Below are positions 1 to 9,683 of a DNA stretch of 36,849 bases, piece after piece. The stretch's first letter is position 1. Each line of letters opens with the position of its first letter. Location: contig PAYS01000018.1 in assembly GCA_002715265.1 (NCBI GenBank), positions 1-36,849 of the forward strand. The letters run 5' to 3'. The notes under the pieces were generated by a model. The model ran no database searches and was not told the origin of the DNA. It saw nothing but the letters and a program-made list of their open reading frames with translations. The DNA comes from Candidatus Pelagibacterales bacterium (GTDB lineage: Bacteria; Pseudomonadota; Alphaproteobacteria; TMED109). The position numbers were made by a program, and so were the translations under genes.

Positions 1-840
1 TCCTGTTTCTACCCCAATTTCTCTTAAAATTGCTATAGATGCATTTCTCATCATTTGATATTCTTTATCAGTTAGTGTCATAGCAGGTGCTATAGTAATT
101 GAATCTCCGGTGTGAACTCCCATAGGGTCTAAGTTTTCAATGGAACATATTATAATTACGTTATCAGCTTTATCTCTGACAACTTCCATTTCATATTCTT
201 TCCAGCCAACAATTGACTCTTCAATAAGTATAGAATTTACTGGAGAGGCGTTTAGACCATTAGTAACAATTTTCTCAAATTCATCATTATTATACGCTAT
301 TCCACCACCAGTTCCTCCTAATGTGAAAGAAGGTCTTATTATAAGAGGCAATCCAATCTCTTTTAGAGCCCCATATGCTTCTTCTTTATTGATAGCTAAA
401 ATACCTTTTGGTGTAGAAAGACCAATTTTTTTCATTGCTGATTTGAATAAATCTCTATCTTCAGCTTTTTTTATAGCTTCAAGGGAAGCTCCAATCAGTT
501 CTACATTATGTTTTTTTAGGAAACCATTTTCAGCTAAAGTCATTGCAGTGTTTAAAGCAGTTTGTCCGCCCATAGTAGGAAGCAAAGCATTTGGCTTCTC
601 TTTCAAGATGATTTTTTCAACAATATTTGGAGTAATTGGTTCTATATATGTAGCATCCGCAAAATCTGGGTCCGTCATAATAGTAGCTGGATTTGAGTTA
701 ACCAGAATAATTCTATAACCTTCTTCTCTTAATATTTTGCATGCTTGCGAGCCAGAATAGTCAAATTCACAAGCTTGTCCTATTACTATAGGTCCAGCCC
801 CAATAATTAATATAGATTTTATGTCTTTACGTTTTGGCAT
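1..840 (-). CDS. carB: Carbamoyl-phosphate synthase large subunit, N-terminal part (cut by window start)
   Basis: This is the ATP-grasp subunit that makes carbamoyl phosphate from bicarbonate, ammonia and ATP for pyrimidine and arginine synthesis, using ammonia channelled from CarA. Translating the minus strand from the ATG at 838-840 gives [20 protein letters not shown], then [15 protein letters not shown], then [10 protein letters not shown] and [10 protein letters not shown], all hallmarks of the CarB N-terminal carboxyphosphate domain. [12 protein letters not shown] and VVRDKADN follow. The 280 visible codons are about a quarter of the usual ~1070-residue protein, and the rest lies beyond base 1. 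Its start overlaps the end of carA by 14 nt, which implies translational coupling. The plus-strand frame across it is only a shadow. Confidence 0.97.
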   Translation of the reverse strand, partial: MPKRKDIKSILIIGAGPIVIGQACEFDYSGSQACKILREEGYRIILVNSNPATIMTDPDFADATYIEPITPNIVEKIILKEKPNALLPTMGGQTALNTAMTLAENGFLKKHNVELIGASLEAIKKAEDRDLFKSAMKKIGLSTPKGILAINKEEAYGALKEIGLPLIIRPSFTLGGTGGGIAYNNDEFEKIVTNGLNASPVNSILIEESIVGWKEYEMEVVRDKADNVIIICSIENLDPMGVHTGDSITIAPAMTLTDKEYQMMRNASIAILREIGVETG

Positions 841-2038
841 TAATTTTACTTTTTTGGGAATTTACTGATAAATAAAATGAGTCAAAAAAACTATATGTAT
901 CTTGAGGACCAGGTGAAGCTTCAGGATGATATTGAACAGATACAATAGGTTTGTTTTTTACTTTTATTCCTTCTATAACTCCGTCAAATAAAGACGAATA
1001 TGTTATTTCAATATTTTTTGGAAGATTATTTTTTTTAACAACAAATCCATGGTTTTGACTTGTTATTTCTACTTTATTATTTTTTGTTGATTGTACTGGT
1101 TGATTTCCACCTCTATGACCATTAAGCATTTTTTCTGTTTTTGCTCCCAATGCTATTGCTAAAAGTTGATGGCCTAGGCATATTCCATATATTGGCAAAT
1201 TTGTTTTAAATAGTCTTTTTAGCACAGGGTTAGAAATTTTACTTGTTGCCATAGGGTCTCCAGGACCATTTGATAAAAATATTCCTTTAGGTTTATGTTT
1301 CATGATTTCTTCAAATGTTGAATTAGCAGGAACTACGGTAATATCAAAATTCCTATCAGTTAATAATCTTAGGATATTTTGCTTTACTCCATAATCTATA
1401 ACTACAATACTTTTCTTTGAGTGTTTTTTTAAATTATTCATTTTTATTTGATAATAATCTTTATTATAAAAACTTTTGTCTTTCCATTTATAGGCTACTT
1501 TACAGCTAACTTTGGAGGCTAAATCTTTTCCTTTAAGGCCTTCCCATAATTTTAATTCTTTTAAGTTTTTAGAAATTTCAATATCGTTAGAAACTCCGTT
1601 TATTATCATTGCGTTTAAATATCCATTAGTTCTTATTAAATTGGTAATAGACCGTGTATCAATACCTTGAATACCAATTAATTTGTTTTTAATTAACCAA
1701 TCATTAAGGCTTATTTGAGATCTAAAATTTGATGGTGATGTTAGAGTGTTTTTTATTATTACTCCTTTTGCCGCAGGTTCTAATGATTCGTTATCTGTAT
1801 CATTTGTTCCGGTAATTCCAATGTGAGGAAAAGTAAAATTAATTATTTGATCAGCATAAGAAAGGTCAGTAATTATTTCTTGATACCCTGTCATAGAAGT
1901 GTTAAAGCACAATTCACCAATAGTTTTGCCTTTTTTTCCAAGGCCTAAACCTTTATAAATTTTTCCGTTTTCTAAAATTAATATGGCATTATGTTTAGAT
2001 GTGAACTTGTTTAATGAGGGCGTAAGTTTAAGATTCAT
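827..2038 (-). CDS. carA: Carbamoyl-phosphate synthase small (glutaminase) subunit
   Basis: This is the class I glutamine amidotransferase subunit that hydrolyses glutamine and passes ammonia to CarB. At 403 residues it is of normal length. The N-terminal CarA domain shows the typical [20 protein letters not shown] segment (45-64). The GATase domain has the SNGPGDP oxyanion region (256-262), the nucleophile Cys287 in YGICLGHQ, and the catalytic pair His371/Glu373 in QYHPEAS. It is transcribed away from yqeY across a 183-nt divergent gap and runs straight into carB with a 14-nt overlap. No attenuator-like hairpin was recognised upstream of it. Confidence 0.97.
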   Translation of the reverse strand: MNLKLTPSLNKFTSKHNAILILENGKIYKGLGLGKKGKTIGELCFNTSMTGYQEIITDLSYADQIINFTFPHIGITGTNDTDNESLEPAAKGVIIKNTLTSPSNFRSQISLNDWLIKNKLIGIQGIDTRSITNLIRTNGYLNAMIINGVSNDIEISKNLKELKLWEGLKGKDLASKVSCKVAYKWKDKSFYNKDYYQIKMNNLKKHSKKSIVVIDYGVKQNILRLLTDRNFDITVVPANSTFEEIMKHKPKGIFLSNGPGDPMATSKISNPVLKRLFKTNLPIYGICLGHQLLAIALGAKTEKMLNGHRGGNQPVQSTKNNKVEITSQNHGFVVKKNNLPKNIEITYSSLFDGVIEGIKVKNKPIVSVQYHPEASPGPQDTYSFFDSFYLSVNSQKSKINAKT

Positions 2039-2221
2039 CTAAAAGGTATTTCCAGTATAGTTAGTAAATATTTAGTTTTATTAATTTATAACTTCTGGAA
2101 ATTCACAATATCTAAATCAATGTTTGAGGTCAAGAAAAGTTAAAATAAAAACAATAATAAATTTTTAATTATTTATTTTTGCTATTAATATAATATAATT
2201 AATATATTGTAGATTGAAAAT

Positions 2222-2680
2222 ATGCTGAGAAACACTTTTAAAATTGAGCTTCAAAAAGCTATGAAAGATAAAGATGCTGTTAAAGTATCTACTTTAAGAT
2301 TAATTATTACAGCTATAAAAGACAGAGATTTAAATTCCCGTAGCAAGGGAGGAGATGGTGAAATAGCTGATTCTGAAATATTAGAAATTTTGGCTAAAAT
2401 GGTTAAACAAAGATTAGAGACTTCAAAAATATATAAAAAAGCGAATCGTGAAGAATTAGCTGAAAATGAAGAAAAGGAAATCTTAATAATTAAAAAGTTC
2501 ATGCCTTCTAAATTAAGTGATAAAGAGTTGCTTTCAATAATAGAGGAAACTATCAAAGAAGTAGGTGCTGATTCTTTGAGAGACTTGGGTAAAGTTATTT
2601 CTGTAATTAAAAAAAAATATTCTGGCAGGTGTGATTTTGCCGAAGTTAGTCAAATTTTAAGAAATAAATTAGAAGGATAA
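2222..2680 (+). CDS. yqeY: GatB/YqeY domain protein
   Basis: This is a 152-residue protein of the YqeY family, which is related to the C-terminal tRNA-binding tail of GatB. The function of the stand-alone family is unsettled, and a role with tRNA or amidotransferase is inference from homology. Visible family features are the N-terminal helix with TLRLIITAIKDRD, the ILAKMVKQRLETSKIY segment and the C-terminal QILRNKLEG end. It sits 11 nt before dnaG, and dnaG-rpoD follow on the same strand. It therefore takes the place that rpsU occupies in the enterobacterial macromolecular-synthesis operon. No strong Shine-Dalgarno is seen before the ATG. Confidence 0.88.
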   Translation: MLRNTFKIELQKAMKDKDAVKVSTLRLIITAIKDRDLNSRSKGGDGEIADSEILEILAKMVKQRLETSKIYKKANREELAENEEKEILIIKKFMPSKLSDKELLSIIEETIKEVGADSLRDLGKVISVIKKKYSGRCDFAEVSQILRNKLEG

Positions 2681-2691
2681 TTCTTAATAGA

Positions 2692-4416
2692 ATGAAATCA
2701 TCTAGTAACCTTGTAGATTTAATTCGTGATAAGATAGTTTTATCAGATTACATTGGAAAAAAAGTAAAATTAAATAAAAAAGGCACTGATTATTTAGGTT
2801 TATGCCCTTTTCACAATGAAAAAACACCTTCTTTTACAGTAAGTGATAGTAAAGGGTTTTATCATTGTTTTGGCTGTTCAGCACATGGAGATGCAATTAG
2901 TTTTGCAATGCATATACATTCTGTTGATTTTAAAGAGGCTATAGAAATTTTAGCTAAAGAAATAGGTGTGAATTATTCTGATTTTAAAAATTATAATCCT
3001 AAAATTACGAAGGATTTAGATGAAATAAAAGATATATTAAAGTATTCAAAAGACCATTTCATTAGCAAATTAAATGATCAGGAAGGAGCTGATGCTATCA
3101 AATATCTCCAAAAAAGAAATATTTCAGATAAAGCTTATGCATATTTTGAGATAGGATATGCTAAGAAGTCATATAATAATTTATTAAATTTTTTAAAACA
3201 AAATAAATATAAAGAGAAAAATTTAATAAATTCTAGCCTTATAAGAATGAATGAAAGAAAAAATACTACGTATGACTTTTTTAGAGGAAGACTAATGTTT
3301 CCTATTCACGACCATAATGGAAATTTAATTGCCTTTGGTGGAAGATCTATGAATGGAGAAAACCCAAAATATATAAATTCTTCTGATTCTTTATTATTTA
3401 AAAAAAGAAAAACTTTATACAATATGCATAGAGCCAAAAAATTTGTCAGAAAACATAAATTACCCATAATTTTAGTTGAAGGTTACATAGATGTAATATC
3501 TATGTATCATGTAGGTATGTATGGAGCTGTTGCGCCTTTAGGAACTTCACTCTCAGAAGACCAGTTATTAATCATGTGGAAATATTGCGATGAGCCAATA
3601 GTTTGTATGGATGGAGATAATGCAGGATATAAGTCTGCAGTAAGAACATTAAATATAGCAATTCCAATTTTAAAACCAGGAAAGTCCCTTAAATTCACAT
3701 TTCTTCCAGAGGGTAAAGATCCAGATAATTTAATATCTGATGGTAAGAAAGATTTGTTGGAACAAAAAATAAAGAATCCAATATCTATGTTTGATTTTTT
3801 TTGGCAATCTGAAACTAAAAATATTTTGCTGGATACACCAGAAAGACGTGCTGGTTTTAAAAGAGATATTGAAAAAAAAATATCTAGTATAATTGATAAG
3901 ACAGTAAAACAGGAATATAAAAATTCTTATTATGATTACTTTAATAAATTTATCTTAAAAAGGAATTTTGTAAAAAATAATAAAAATAATTATAATTCAT
4001 ATAATATTGATAGAATTATTGTGGATAGAGCTAAGAAAAATTTAAATACTAATAAGAGAGAAATAAACTTAATAGAATCTATTTTAAATAATCCTCATAT
4101 TTTAAATGAATTAGATGAAGATTTTTCAGTTTTACCTATAGTAAATAAAGAATTAGATTATATCAGGTTAGGTATCGTTAATATTTATGCAAAAAATGGA
4201 CCACTTAGTGAAGAAGATATTGAAAAATTTAAAAAAAATGTTAAATATTCAGATATTTATGATAAATATTTTAATAATATAAATTGGATAAATAAAAATT
4301 TTATACCTCCATATGTTAAAAAAAATAATGATGATGTATTGGTAATTAAGAATTGGAGAGAAGCAGCTGCTATTCAGCTCAAATGGTATAAAAAAAATTA
4401 TAGTAAGGCTTTATAA
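2692..4416 (+). CDS. dnaG: DNA primase
   Basis: Synthesises RNA primers at the replication fork. The CHC2 zinc finger is intact, with Cys38, His41, Cys59 and Cys62 in CPFHNEKTPSF and FYHCFGCSAHGD. The Toprim catalytic core carries the glutamate at 263 (VEGYIDV) and the Asp307-Gly-Asp309 metal site in CMDGDNAGY. At 574 residues the protein is at the short end for DnaG, and the C-terminal DnaB-interaction region (after about 450) is Asn/Lys-rich and poorly conserved, as is common in AT-rich genomes. It starts 11 nt after yqeY and is followed 44 nt later by rpoD, so the three probably share transcripts. Confidence 0.96.
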   Translation: MKSSSNLVDLIRDKIVLSDYIGKKVKLNKKGTDYLGLCPFHNEKTPSFTVSDSKGFYHCFGCSAHGDAISFAMHIHSVDFKEAIEILAKEIGVNYSDFKNYNPKITKDLDEIKDILKYSKDHFISKLNDQEGADAIKYLQKRNISDKAYAYFEIGYAKKSYNNLLNFLKQNKYKEKNLINSSLIRMNERKNTTYDFFRGRLMFPIHDHNGNLIAFGGRSMNGENPKYINSSDSLLFKKRKTLYNMHRAKKFVRKHKLPIILVEGYIDVISMYHVGMYGAVAPLGTSLSEDQLLIMWKYCDEPIVCMDGDNAGYKSAVRTLNIAIPILKPGKSLKFTFLPEGKDPDNLISDGKKDLLEQKIKNPISMFDFFWQSETKNILLDTPERRAGFKRDIEKKISSIIDKTVKQEYKNSYYDYFNKFILKRNFVKNNKNNYNSYNIDRIIVDRAKKNLNTNKREINLIESILNNPHILNELDEDFSVLPIVNKELDYIRLGIVNIYAKNGPLSEEDIEKFKKNVKYSDIYDKYFNNINWINKNFIPPYVKKNNDDVLVIKNWREAAAIQLKWYKKNYSKAL

Positions 4417-4460
4417 ATAATAATTATAATTTAATGATTTAAAAAAAATAGAAATATAAT

Positions 4461-6464
4461 ATGGCAAAGAAAAAAAAAGAAACTAACGAAAATCGATCAA
4501 ATTCTTCATCAGAGGAACAGAGTTCAGATATAAGTGAAGTTGCTGTAAAAAAACTTATCTCTAAAGGAAAAGAAAAAGGTTATCTAACTTATGATGAGTT
4601 GGCTAAAGTTTTATCACCTGAAAAATTTTCTTCAGAGCGTATAGAAGATATGCAAACAATTATATCTGATATGGGAATTAGTCTAGTTGATAATGATGAT
4701 GATACTACAGAACAAGAAGATAATTCTACAGCACAAGCTTCTGAGGATATGGAAGCTAAGAACAGTTCCTCCGACTCAGAATTAGGTAGGACAGATGATC
4801 CAGTTAGAATGTACTTAAGAGAAATGGGTAATGTAGAATTACTTTCACGAGAAGGAGAAATAGCTATTGCTAAGAGAATAGAGGCAGGTAGGGACTTAAT
4901 GTTTAGAGGTATAAGTAGAAACCCTTTAACGCTAAAAAGCATCTCTATTTGGACTAGTGAGCTTAAAAAAGAAAACTTAAACTTCAGAGATGTTATTGAT
5001 TTAGAAGCTACTTATGGCTCTGGACCAGATGGAGCAACAGTAAATAATCCTTTAGCTACTGCTAAGGTTGCCTCAACTTTACAAGTTAAAGATGATGCTT
5101 CAAAGGTTAAAGACCAGAAGGTTGGTGAAGAAGATATTGATAATACAGAGGAGGAAAATACTGATTTTGAAAATGAAGAAACTAGTGATGGTATGCCTTC
5201 AATTTCAACTCTAGAACAATTGCTAGGTCCTCAAGTTATTTTATCTTTTAATAAACTAGCTAAGCACTCAAATTTGATGAATAAATATTGGAAGAAATCT
5301 ATCGAATGTCAAGTATCAGGTTCAGCTATGAAAAGTTCTGATATTACGCGTTTTAAAAAGTATCAAAGAGAAGTTTCTGAATTAATGACTGGTTTAAGAC
5401 TTGATAACAGAAGAGTTGAAGAGTTAATAGACGAAATTTATGGAAAAAATAAAAGACTATCATATTTGGAAGGAAGTTTACTTAGACTTGCCGCAAAGTA
5501 TAAAATTAAAAGGGAAAATTTTTTAGAAAAATATAGTGGACATGAAATTGAAAAAAGTTTGTTGAGAAAACTTTCTTTAAATAAAGAAAAAAACTGGGTG
5601 AATTTTATCAAAACAGAAAAAAATAAATTGAAAGAAATTTTAACTGAAATTAAAGAAATAGTTGAATATTGTTCTTTAGGAGTCCGTGAATTTAAAATGT
5701 TAGTTAAGGCTGTAGAAAGAGGAGAAAGAGAAGCAGAGCATGCAAAAAAAGAAATGATTGAAGCTAATTTGCGATTAGTTATTTCTATTGCAAAAAAATA
5801 TACTAATAGAGGGTTACAGTTTTTAGATTTAATTCAAGAGGGAAATATTGGATTAATGAAAGCAGTTGATAAGTTTGAATATAGGAGAGGTTATAAATTT
5901 TCTACTTATGCGACATGGTGGATTAGACAAGCTATCACAAGATCTATAGCTGATCAAGCTAGGACTATTCGTATACCTGTTCACATGATAGAGACAATAA
6001 ATAAGTTGGTTAGAACTTCCAGACAGATATTACATGAAATTGGAAGGGAAGCAACACCTGAAGAATTAGCCGAAAAATTAGGTATGCCGTTAGATAAAGT
6101 TAGAAAAGTGATGAAAATTGCAAAAGAGCCAATTAGTCTTGAAACGCCTGTTGGAGATGAGGAGGATAGTCATTTAGGTGATTTTATTCATGATCAAAAT
6201 GCAGTTATTCCTTTAGATGCAGCTATTCATGAAAATTTAAGAGAACAAACAACACAAATATTGGCTTCTTTAACTCCTAGGGAGGAAAGAGTATTAAGAA
6301 TGAGATTTGGTATTGGAATGAATACGGATCATACTTTGGAAGAAGTAGGCCAGCAATTTTCAGTTACTAGAGAAAGAATTAGACAAATAGAAGCAAAAGC
6401 ATTACGTAAACTAAAGCATCCTTCAAGGTCTAGAAAGTTAAAAAGTTTTTTAGACGATAAATAA
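4461..6464 (+). CDS. rpoD: RNA polymerase sigma factor RpoD (sigma-70)
   Basis: Primary sigma factor directing RNA polymerase to housekeeping promoters. At 667 residues it is standard for Alphaproteobacteria. Region 1.2 is seen at about 110-140 ([20 protein letters not shown]). A long acidic non-conserved insert lies at about 185-245, rich in Glu and Asp. Region 2 follows from about 437 ([15 protein letters not shown]) with the -10 reading helix [15 protein letters not shown] near 478. Region 3 is near 535-575, and region 4 has the -35 helix-turn-helix [20 protein letters not shown] near 625. It follows dnaG directly and precedes a tRNA gene by 5 nt. No obvious Shine-Dalgarno precedes the ATG. 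Confidence 0.98.
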   Translation: MAKKKKETNENRSNSSSEEQSSDISEVAVKKLISKGKEKGYLTYDELAKVLSPEKFSSERIEDMQTIISDMGISLVDNDDDTTEQEDNSTAQASEDMEAKNSSSDSELGRTDDPVRMYLREMGNVELLSREGEIAIAKRIEAGRDLMFRGISRNPLTLKSISIWTSELKKENLNFRDVIDLEATYGSGPDGATVNNPLATAKVASTLQVKDDASKVKDQKVGEEDIDNTEEENTDFENEETSDGMPSISTLEQLLGPQVILSFNKLAKHSNLMNKYWKKSIECQVSGSAMKSSDITRFKKYQREVSELMTGLRLDNRRVEELIDEIYGKNKRLSYLEGSLLRLAAKYKIKRENFLEKYSGHEIEKSLLRKLSLNKEKNWVNFIKTEKNKLKEILTEIKEIVEYCSLGVREFKMLVKAVERGEREAEHAKKEMIEANLRLVISIAKKYTNRGLQFLDLIQEGNIGLMKAVDKFEYRRGYKFSTYATWWIRQAITRSIADQARTIRIPVHMIETINKLVRTSRQILHEIGREATPEELAEKLGMPLDKVRKVMKIAKEPISLETPVGDEEDSHLGDFIHDQNAVIPLDAAIHENLREQTTQILASLTPREERVLRMRFGIGMNTDHTLEEVGQQFSVTRERIRQIEAKALRKLKHPSRSRKLKSFLDDK

Positions 6465-6469
6465 TATAG

Positions 6470-6546
6470 GGGCCCGTAGCTCAGTTGGTTAGAGCAAACC
6501 GCTCATAACGGTTGGGTCGTAGGTTCGAATCCTACCGGGCCCACCA
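6470..6546 (+). tRNA. tRNA with CAU anticodon, probably tRNA-Ile2 (lysidine type)
   Basis: The 77-nt cloverleaf closes fully. The 7-bp acceptor stem pairs GGGCCCG with CGGGCCC, the D arm is GCTC/GAGC, and the anticodon stem is AACCG/CGGTT with loop CTCATAA. The T arm is GTAGG/CCTAC with loop TTCGAAT, and discriminator A plus an encoded CCA end the gene. The anticodon CAT is at 6504-6506. A CAU anticodon can be initiator Met, elongator Met or Ile2. The G1-C72 pair excludes the usual initiator. From memory of alphaproteobacterial genes, this acceptor stem resembles the TilS-modified Ile2 tRNA, but elongator Met is not excluded. Confidence 0.93.
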
Positions 6547-6639
6547 TATATGTTTTTTATATATTTTTAAAAGATTGTTTGCATTATTTATAAATTTAAT
6601 GTTAGCTCATTGTTACGAATTATTAAAGGGAGGAACAAG

Positions 6640-8580
6640 ATGGATGCTAAGGTAATCTGGCTATTAGTTTTTGTTGTATTATATTGGGCATACTGCGTTT
6701 ACTGGGGAGTCAAAGGTCATTTTCAGGCTAAAACAGCCAGTGATTATTTTTTAGCAGGAAGAGGTATTTCCATTTGGGTCTTTATTTTAGCGGCCACGGC
6801 AACTTCTTTTTCAGGTTGGACCTTTATGGGGCATCCAGGTTTAATTTATAGGGATGGTTTTCCATATGCTTACGCATCTTTTTATGCAATAACAATTCCT
6901 TTTACAGGAGTAATGTTTCTAAAAAGACAATGGATGATAGGAAAAAGGTTTGGATTCGTTACTCCCGGCGAAATGCTGTCTGATTATTTTAGATCAGATT
7001 TTATTCGTGTTTTAGTAGTGCTTGTAGCTTTGGTTTTTTCTGTACCATATTTAGGAATTCAATTAAGAGCTTCAGGATTTTTATTTAATGTTTTAACAGA
7101 TGGTTTATTAGGTGTAGAAGTAGGTATGTGGCTATTATCTGCAGTCGTATTTATATATGTTGCTACTGGTGGTCTTAGAGCAGTAGCCTATGTAGATACC
7201 ATGCAGTGTATATTATTAGCAGGTGGTATAATGGTTATTGGGGTTATAGCATTAGTTAATATAGGTGGTTTTGGTGCATTAATAGATGGTATTGCAGCCT
7301 TATCTCAAATAGATGAAAAATTAACTCCGGATGGTTATAGTCACTACATAGCTATACCTGGAGTTATACAATATGTAAAAAGTGGAACTCAAGCTATAGG
7401 AGGTGCTTGGACTGGAATAATGGTATTAACTTATATGTTTGCACTTATGGGTATTCAATCTGCTCCTGCTTTTACTATGTGGTCCTTTTCAAACAAAAGT
7501 GTAGAGCCTTTTGCACCGCAACAAGTATGGGCTTCTGCTTTTGGAATTGGTTTAATATTAATGGGTTTCACAGCTGTTCAAGGTATAGGAGCTCATTTTT
7601 TAGGTGCAGATTTAGCGATGTTAAATGCACACCCAGAATTAGTGAATAATGTTATGGGTAGCGGGCTTAATGGCCAAGATATCATGGAGACTACCGGTAA
7701 ACAGGGTATGTTAGTGCCACAATTAATATATTTAATGGCTGATGCAGCTCCTTGGTTAGTAGGTATTTTATCTGTATGTGCTTTGGCAGCTATGCAATCA
7801 ACAGGTGCTGCGTATATGTCTACTGCTGGTGGTATGTTAACTAGAGATATTGTGAAGAGGTTTATTATGCCAAATGCAAATCACAATATTCAAAAAATTT
7901 TAGGACGTACTGGTGTTGGGATTATAGTATTAGCAGCATTACTAGTTGCAACGGTATCTAGTGATGCCTTAGTTCTCCTAGGAGGACTTGCAGTAGCTTA
8001 TGGTTTCCAGATGTGGCCCTCGCTAATTGCAGTTTGTTGGTGGCCGTTTCTTACCAGAGCAGGAGTGACATTAGGTTTAGTTGCGGGTCTTATAGCAGTT
8101 ACATTAACTGAAAAAATGGGAACTGATTGGTTTGGTATTACAGCTTGGGGAAGATGGCCACTAACTATTCATTCTGCTGGATGGGGAATAATTTTTAATT
8201 TAGGTATTGCAATAATTGTATCCTACTTCACTCAGACGGAAGAGGATACTAACCATAAAATGAAATTTCATAATTTTCTTAGAGACCATGCTTCATTATC
8301 AAGTGAAAAAAGACGTTTGATACCTACAGCAGTTATAATTACCTTATTGTGGTTCTTCTTTGGTATTGGACCTGGAGCAGTGATAGGAAATTGGATTTTT
8401 GGAAGTCCTTTAGATCCAAATACATGGGTATTTGGTATTCCATCTATATGGGCTTGGCAGATACTTTTCTGGTTATTAGGAGTATATATGATGTGGATGT
8501 TGGCTTATAAAATGGAAATGTCAACTCCTCCTAACAAATCTTTTGAAGCCTTAACAGATGATATAGGCGATAATAAATGA
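6640..8580 (+). CDS. Sodium:solute symporter (SSS family)
   Basis: A 646-residue inner-membrane transporter with about 13 hydrophobic segments. Family features are the N-terminal SDYFLAGRGISIW segment, the TATSFSGWTFMGHPG unwound TM1 region, and the late motif AAMQSTGAAYMSTAGGM, which matches the conserved sodium-site helix of SSS transporters. The substrate cannot be read from the sequence; organic acids, proline-like solutes and sugars are all served by this family. An in-frame ATG exists at 6610, but AAAGGGAGG at 6625-6633 lies 6 nt before the ATG at 6640, which is taken as the start. GC content and GGT/GCT codon use look higher than in neighbours, suggesting strong expression. A terminator follows directly. 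Confidence 0.93.
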   Translation: MDAKVIWLLVFVVLYWAYCVYWGVKGHFQAKTASDYFLAGRGISIWVFILAATATSFSGWTFMGHPGLIYRDGFPYAYASFYAITIPFTGVMFLKRQWMIGKRFGFVTPGEMLSDYFRSDFIRVLVVLVALVFSVPYLGIQLRASGFLFNVLTDGLLGVEVGMWLLSAVVFIYVATGGLRAVAYVDTMQCILLAGGIMVIGVIALVNIGGFGALIDGIAALSQIDEKLTPDGYSHYIAIPGVIQYVKSGTQAIGGAWTGIMVLTYMFALMGIQSAPAFTMWSFSNKSVEPFAPQQVWASAFGIGLILMGFTAVQGIGAHFLGADLAMLNAHPELVNNVMGSGLNGQDIMETTGKQGMLVPQLIYLMADAAPWLVGILSVCALAAMQSTGAAYMSTAGGMLTRDIVKRFIMPNANHNIQKILGRTGVGIIVLAALLVATVSSDALVLLGGLAVAYGFQMWPSLIAVCWWPFLTRAGVTLGLVAGLIAVTLTEKMGTDWFGITAWGRWPLTIHSAGWGIIFNLGIAIIVSYFTQTEEDTNHKMKFHNFLRDHASLSSEKRRLIPTAVIITLLWFFFGIGPGAVIGNWIFGSPLDPNTWVFGIPSIWAWQILFWLLGVYMMWMLAYKMEMSTPPNKSFEALTDDIGDNK

Positions 8581-8594
8581 TTATAGGTAATTAT

Positions 8595-8627
8595 GGGGAT
8601 ATTATATACTAATATCCCCTTAATTTT
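8595..8627 (+). terminator. Rho-independent terminator after the symporter gene
   Basis: A perfect 10-bp stem, GGGGATATTA (8595-8604) with TAATATCCCC (8610-8619) around a 5-nt loop, is followed by a T-rich stretch, TTAATTTTAT. It lies 14 nt after the symporter stop codon. The stem is symmetric, but no good T-run follows it on the minus strand, so it should act on the plus strand. Confidence 0.75.
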
Positions 8628-8634
8628 ATAGGTT

Positions 8635-8859
8635 ATGTCAATAAATTATTTTTATATAGTAAGTGTTATTGTTTTGGTATTATTATTATATACTCCAGTA
8701 AATAAAATGATTTATGTGTTAAGCGTTAGACGATTATCAAGAAAAATTAATTCTAATTTGTCAGAAACACAGTTGAAAGGGCAGTTAATTAGGTCTCGGT
8801 TTATAACCATAATAGTGCTTTTTATATTTTCTTGTCTTTTTAACTTTAAGATCTTTTAG
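8635..8859 (+). CDS. Small two-TM membrane protein, unknown function
   Basis: A 74-residue protein that I do not recognise. An N-terminal hydrophobic helix (about 5-22) and a C-terminal one (about 56-72) flank a basic stretch with RRLSRKINSN and an RSRF turn. The positive-inside rule puts this loop in the cytoplasm. It begins 7 nt after the terminator of the symporter gene and is followed 12 nt later by a membrane-anchored TPR gene, so the two may be co-transcribed from readthrough or a promoter inside the terminator region. The composition is plausible for a real gene rather than a chance frame. Confidence 0.6.
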   Translation: MSINYFYIVSVIVLVLLLYTPVNKMIYVLSVRRLSRKINSNLSETQLKGQLIRSRFITIIVLFIFSCLFNFKIF

Positions 8860-8871
8860 TTGGGTTAATAA

Positions 8872-9465
8872 TTGAAGCAATTTTATAGAAAAGAAGATCC
8901 AGTATATAATATTTTAGTAAAAATTAGTATAATATTGTTTATTTTATTTTCAATTTGGTTAGTTTATGATCATTTTGTAAAAAGACCTCCTGAAGTTAAA
9001 CATTACCTTAAAGCTAATAATGCCTTTAAAGATAGAGATTATGAATTGGCACTTCAAGAATATCTTTCTTCTTTAAATTACAATAATAATGATGTCTATT
9101 TTTTAGAAGGGGTAGCAAGGGCTTATATGGAATTAAGTTTTTATAAAGAAGCTGAACAATTCTTTATAAAAGCGATAAATATTGATCCTAATTTTGGTCC
9201 CGCTTATGCAAACTTGGGCGTTTTATATGATAGGCAAAAAAAATATGAACTTGCCATTGCAAATTATAAATTGGCATATAAATTAGATACAGATTTATCT
9301 AAGGGTATGCACTGGCTTGATAGATTATTATATGATGTTAGAGAAACTCCAGCTACAATAATTGACAGAGCAAATTATTTGGAAAAACAATTAAGCCTAC
9401 CTATAAGTGAAAGGGTATTAAGTATTCCTAATATTGATGAACAACAATATAATTATGAACGATAA
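8872..9465 (+). CDS. Membrane-anchored TPR protein
   Basis: A 197-residue protein with one N-terminal membrane helix (about 14-33), followed by about three tetratricopeptide repeats at roughly 40-145. The clearest are YAFLEG-like packing in the segment DVYFLEGVARAYMELSFYKE and the repeat starting PNFGPAYANLGVLYDRQKKY. TPRs mediate protein-protein contacts, and the topology puts them in the periplasm. The start is a TTG codon with GGG 7-8 nt upstream; no in-frame ATG lies near. It follows the small two-TM gene by 12 nt. The partner is unknown. Confidence 0.75.
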   Translation: MKQFYRKEDPVYNILVKISIILFILFSIWLVYDHFVKRPPEVKHYLKANNAFKDRDYELALQEYLSSLNYNNNDVYFLEGVARAYMELSFYKEAEQFFIKAINIDPNFGPAYANLGVLYDRQKKYELAIANYKLAYKLDTDLSKGMHWLDRLLYDVRETPATIIDRANYLEKQLSLPISERVLSIPNIDEQQYNYER

Positions 9466-9660
9466 TTAAATTATCTTTAATATATCTACGATAAAAACTC
9501 TACAAAAGAATAATAGTGCAATACATCCAAATAATAGTCTCACAAAGTCTTTTTCTCCTTCTTTATTTCTATAAGTAAGGCCATGCCATGAAATAAATGC
9601 TGTAACTATTACAAAAACCCAATTAATAAAATTTTCACTCATATTAATTTGATATTCCAA
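9466..9660 (-). CDS. Small conserved-looking membrane protein, unknown function
   Basis: A 64-residue protein with two hydrophobic helices (about 12-25 and 41-60) separated by a charged turn, TYRNKEGEKDF. It fills an otherwise empty gap, and its stop abuts the TPR gene end at 9465/9466 with no bases between. An internal ATG at 9642 could be the true start. The composition and topology are reminiscent of short two-TM proteins common in Alphaproteobacteria, but I cannot assign a function. Confidence 0.6.
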   Translation of the reverse strand: MEYQINMSENFINWVFVIVTAFISWHGLTYRNKEGEKDFVRLLFGCIALLFFCRVFIVDILKII

Positions 9661-9683
9661 TTCATTAATAATAAATATGTTAT

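Noticed and set aside
140-718. Plus-strand open frame of 192 codons at the left end
   Set aside because: The minus strand here encodes clear CarB motifs; the plus frame is a shadow with no recognisable features.
6470-6640. tRNA as an integration site for a genomic island
   Set aside because: No integrase gene follows, and I found no repeated copy of the tRNA 3' end in the window by eye.
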